From: Holophagaceae bacterium
Lineage (GTDB): Bacteria; Acidobacteriota; Holophagae; Holophagales; Holophagaceae
Assembly (NCBI GenBank): GCA_016710635.1
Contig: JADJVL010000003.1
Span: forward strand, 298,149 to 362,148
Length of the DNA stretch: 64,000 nt
Direction: 5' to 3'
Part shown: one piece after another, positions 60,894 through 64,000 of the stretch
Numbering within the stretch: the first letter of the stretch is position 1
How the letters are laid out: the number at the start of each line of letters is the position of its first letter
The notes under the pieces: generated by a model
What the model saw: only the letters and a program-made list of their open reading frames with translations
The model's database searches: none
What the model was told of the DNA's origin: nothing
Made by a program: the position numbers and the translations under genes

Positions 60894-61968
60894 GGGCGGC
60901 CTCCATCATCCGGACGAACTTTCCGAAGGCGCCCCGGGCGTCGTGGGGTCCCGGGCTGGCTTCCGGATGGTGCTGCAGGGAGAAGATGGGCAGCGTCCGG
61001 TGCCGCAGACCCTCGATGGTGCCGTCGCTGAGGTGGCGGTGGGTCACCTCGAGTTCCGGCGGCAGCCCCGCATCGTCCACGGCGAAGCCGTGGTTCTGGG
61101 CGGTGATCTCCACCTTGCCCGTGATCAGGTCGTGCACCGGCTGGTTGGCGCCGCGATGGCCGAACTTGAGCTTGAAGGTGCCGCCCCCGAAGGCGTGGCC
61201 CAGGAGCTGGTGGCCCAGGCAGATGCCAAAGACCGGTCGCTGGCCGATGAGCTTCTCCACTTCCTTCTGCATTCCCGGCAGGGCGCCGGGATCCCCGGGG
61301 CCGTTGCTGAGGAACACGCCGTGGAAGCGGGGCGCGAGCAGTTCCGAGGCCGGCGCGTCCCAGGGGAAGACTTCCAGGGCGAGGCCCGCCGCCGTGAGCT
61401 GCTTCAGGATCGAGGCCTTGATGCCGCCGTCCAGCACCGACACCCGGAACCTCGCGCCTTCCAAAGGGATGTCATAGCGGTCCCGGCAGCTCACCTCGCC
61501 GCACAGGGCCTGGCCCGACATGTCCGGCAGGGCGGCGGCCTTGAGGGCGCCGGCCTCGACGGAGCCTTCGGGCTCGGTCCAGATGAGGCCCGGCTGGGAG
61601 CCCGCGTCCCGGAGGTGCTGGGTGAGGGCGCGGGTGTCCAGCTCCGTCATCACCGGCACCCGATGGCGCTTGAGCCAGGAGCCCAGGTCGCCTTCCGAAA
61701 GGGTGTGGTCCGGAATGCCCGTGAGGCGCCGGCAGAGCAGCGCCGTGGCCCAGGGCCGGGGCGCCTCGTTGAGGTCGGCGTGGATGCCGTAGATGCCCTG
61801 CTCGGGAAAGGTCATGGTGACCATCTGCCCGGCGAAGCTGGGATCCGTGAGGATCTCCTGGTAGCCGCCCATGGCGGTGGTGAAGACCGCTTCGCCGCTG
61901 CCGCCGAAACCCAGGGGCGCCCGGCCACGGAAGACCGTCCCATCCTTCAGGATCAGGTGCGCGCGCAT
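60886..61968 (-). CDS. carA: carbamoyl-phosphate synthase small subunit
   Basis: A 360-aa glutaminase subunit. The N-terminal domain has GYQEILTDPSFAGQMVTMTFPEQGIYGIHADLNE. The class I glutamine amidotransferase domain has the nucleophile cysteine in PVFGICLGHQLLGHAFGG, with the His/Glu of the triad in FSLQHHPEASPGPHDA and the oxyanion region FLSNGPGDPG. The start MRAHLILKDGTVFRGRAPLGFGGSGEAVF is standard for the family. It is directly upstream of carB. Its promoter and any PyrR or attenuator site before 61968 are not recognisable by eye. Confidence 0.96.
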
Positions 61969-62129
61969 GCAACCTCCACGAAACAAGGAGGGTCAGGATG
62001 TCATCGGCCTCGCGCGGATCGCCCATCCCCCGCAACCGGCCTCCCGGACCTCATCGATCCTAGCGGACCCGGCGGTGCAGTTCATCGCTTTAAATGCCCT
62101 GAATTCCTTGCGACAATGGAGGTTTCCCC

Positions 62130-64000
62130 ATGAGGCCGATGCGTATCATTCCCCTGATCGTCGCCCTCGCGGCCCTGCCCCTTCCGGCCCCGGCGGCGGG
62201 CCCTGCCGTCCCCGGCGGCATGGCCTCCTCTGGCGGGCCGGCGAGCTGGGACGCCTTTCTCGCCCAGCAGCGCGGCGAGAACGAAGGGGCCAACCTCGGC
62301 GACGGCCGCTGGGTGCTGGTGCTGCGTCCCGAGGACGCCGCGGACAGCTGGTGGATGGCGGACGATACCTTCCGCAGGCTGCAGGCCAGCCAGGAGTTCC
62401 GGGTGGTGCAGCTGGGCGCCGCGGTGGGCCGGGATCTCTGGAGCGACCGGGGCTGGAACAACGATGCGAAGTGGATCCTGCTGGACCCGGCGGCGGAGCG
62501 GGTCAAGGAGCTGAACGGCCGTCCCACCGGCGAGCAGGCCCTGACGGAGCTCAAGGGTTTGGGCTTCAAGCCCCGCTGGGAACGACGGGAGACCTTCCTG
62601 CGGGAGCATCCCGACCACGGCGAGGCCTGGGCGGAGGCGCTGCAGCAGGGCATGACCCTGGTCTTCACCCGCTATCAGCAGTACCAGAAGGAAGGCCGCA
62701 TCGTCCGCGCGGAGACCCAGGCGCCGCCGCCAGGCCCCTTCGCCGCCTTCGGCCGCTCCGGCGCCATGACCTTCGCCACCGGCTCGGATCCCAGCGGCGC
62801 CACCCTGGCGGACGAGGCCTACGGCGACGCGGCGGAAGCCCTGCGGCACCTGGTGGAGATCAAGGGCTGGCAGGACTTCCAGGGCCTGTTCATGGCCGCC
62901 CTCGCCTACCAGAACATGGGCGCGGCCCAGTCCCCGAAGATGAAGGCCCTCGCCCCCCGCATGGCCCAGGAGCTCCAGGACGAGCTGGCCCGCAATCCCC
63001 ACAACGAAAGCGCCTGGCTGCAGTTCGGCGCCCTGGCCCGGGCGGCGGGCCTCAGCCCCATGGACGCCTTCCGGAAGGCCGTGCCCGTCCCCGGCCAGCC
63101 CTGGCCGCCGGTGCCGCTGCTCACCGCGGTGGTCCAGGAATTCGCCGCGCGGGAGGACTGGGAAGGCGCCTTCGCCTTCCTCCGGGAATTCGAGACGCTG
63201 GCGGCGGACCCCGGCCTGTCCAAGGAAGGCTGGCGCGCCTACACCGGCACCCGCGCCTCCCTCGAAGTCGGCAAGGCCCAGTGCCTAGCGCGCCTCGGCC
63301 GCTGGAACGAGGTGGGCCCGGCCCTCCAGGAGGTCCAGCGCTGGGCCGGCAGCCGGTGGGACGGCCAGTACGCCCGCGCCCTGCGCTTCGCCATCCCCGA
63401 ACTGCGGGGCGAGCGCCAGGAGCAGTTCAAGGCCCTCATGGACGCGGAGGACCTGCCGGACCTGCCCGCCCCCGCGCCCCCGCCGGCCCTGCGGCTGGTG
63501 CTGCTGGGCGCGCCGCCCTGGAAGGAATCCTGGGATCGCCTTCGTAAAGCAGGCCCGCTCCAGCCCTGGGCCCCCGGGGAACTGGCCTGGGAGCAGCTCT
63601 CGGGCCCCGCCCTGGAGGCCGCCCTGCAAAAGCACGGCTGGCCCAGGGAACCGCAGCGCTACGCCCTCCTGCGCGGAGACGAGGTCCTCGCCAGCGGCGT
63701 GGGCTGCCCCTACCCGGAGGACCTGGCGGCCCAGCTCGCCGCCCTGCAACCCAGCCGCTACGGGCGCCTCAGCGACCTCATCCGGAAGCACCCGGACCAC
63801 CTGGCCGCGCACAAGGCCCGGGCGGAGCTGGCCTTCGCCCGCATGCCCAACGGCCACCTGGAGCCGACCCTGGCGGAGGACGCCAGGGTCGCGCAGCTGG
63901 TGCCCGACACCAGCGCCCCGGTGTGGACCCCTAATCCCGAACTCTGGCAATGGTCAGCGCAGAAGGTGCTGCCGGAAGCGGAGCGGACGCTGCAGGCCTG
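62130..64000 (+). CDS. exported TPR-like protein, C-terminus beyond window
   Basis: An open frame of 623 codons from ATG 62130, running off the right end without a stop. A TGGAGG site precedes the ATG. It begins with a signal peptide (MRPMRIIPLIVALAALPLPAPAAG). The mature sequence is rich in paired helices and tryptophans (ALRHLVEIKGWQDFQGLFMAALAYQNMGAAQ, ELARNPHNESAWLQFGALARAAGLSPMDAFRKAV), consistent with TPR-type repeats in the periplasm. It is divergent from carA. The function is unknown. Confidence 0.8.
   Translation, partial: MRPMRIIPLIVALAALPLPAPAAGPAVPGGMASSGGPASWDAFLAQQRGENEGANLGDGRWVLVLRPEDAADSWWMADDTFRRLQASQEFRVVQLGAAVGRDLWSDRGWNNDAKWILLDPAAERVKELNGRPTGEQALTELKGLGFKPRWERRETFLREHPDHGEAWAEALQQGMTLVFTRYQQYQKEGRIVRAETQAPPPGPFAAFGRSGAMTFATGSDPSGATLADEAYGDAAEALRHLVEIKGWQDFQGLFMAALAYQNMGAAQSPKMKALAPRMAQELQDELARNPHNESAWLQFGALARAAGLSPMDAFRKAVPVPGQPWPPVPLLTAVVQEFAAREDWEGAFAFLREFETLAADPGLSKEGWRAYTGTRASLEVGKAQCLARLGRWNEVGPALQEVQRWAGSRWDGQYARALRFAIPELRGERQEQFKALMDAEDLPDLPAPAPPPALRLVLLGAPPWKESWDRLRKAGPLQPWAPGELAWEQLSGPALEAALQKHGWPREPQRYALLRGDEVLASGVGCPYPEDLAAQLAALQPSRYGRLSDLIRKHPDHLAAHKARAELAFARMPNGHLEPTLAEDARVAQLVPDTSAPVWTPNPELWQWSAQKVLPEAERTLQA

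Overview
The window is a piece of a high-GC bacterial chromosome, most likely an acidobacterium and perhaps class Holophagae. The main clue is three consecutive 'ADOP'-type duplicated ABC permeases (9959-17259), a family characteristic of Acidobacteriota. The large kinase-TPR protein and the NtrC-type regulation of transport fit this. No taxonomic marker such as rRNA is present, so the assignment is an inference.

Left arm (1-29214). The window opens inside a secreted protein gene. It is followed by tRNA-Arg(CCU), a small hydrolase and an HU gene with a clear terminator. A leftward cluster then holds fatty-acid beta-oxidation genes (thiolase plus fused hydroxyacyl-CoA dehydrogenase/enoyl-CoA hydratase), a medium-chain reductase and a dCMP-type deaminase. 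A rightward efflux locus follows: adaptor, ATPase, three ADOP permeases, a sigma-54-dependent response regulator and a histidine kinase. A sigma-54-like -24/-12 element lies 31 bp before the first gene. Next come a MoxR ATPase, two paralogous small proteins ending in CDP-x-GWP, a Ser/Thr kinase with a TPR region that looks frameshifted near its end, and a two-gene ABC importer of the nitrate/taurine type without a binding protein.

Central island (29465-35770). This is the standout feature: a mobile-integron-style gene cassette array of 13 attC sites in one orientation. It begins at a short site that closely resembles the attI1 core. No integron integrase lies on either side within the window, so this is a CALIN-type array or an integron that has lost its integrase. 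The cassettes are clearly more AT-rich than the flanks and each carries one small gene. Of 14 products, counting a terminal lipoprotein gene that has no attC after it, about nine are predicted lipoproteins, exported proteins or small membrane proteins. Two cassette genes are under 60 codons and are easily missed: a TTG-started 58-aa membrane protein and a 59-aa zinc-ribbon/membrane protein. Five cassette genes take their stop codon from the TAA of the attC R'' box.

Right arm (36287-64000). Here ordinary high-GC chromosome resumes. It has small enzymes and stress-type proteins (NAD(P)-binding, VOC, DUF3788-like, GNAT), membrane proteins, an AspT/YidE-type transporter, a PhyH oxygenase, a stand-alone CheB esterase and an EamA exporter. 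A frameshifted TPR/glycosyltransferase-like gene is followed by dacB with a decayed duplicate of its own 3' end. After these come a pseudopilin-like gene, an HD-GYP protein, fabD, a PAP2 protein, a methyltransferase, a tandem pair of ATP-grasp-like paralogues, a CoA-binding protein, carB and carA. The window ends inside a secreted TPR-like protein.

The two probable frameshifts (near 22849 and 46850) are both consistent with one missing base, so assembly error is a live alternative to real gene decay.
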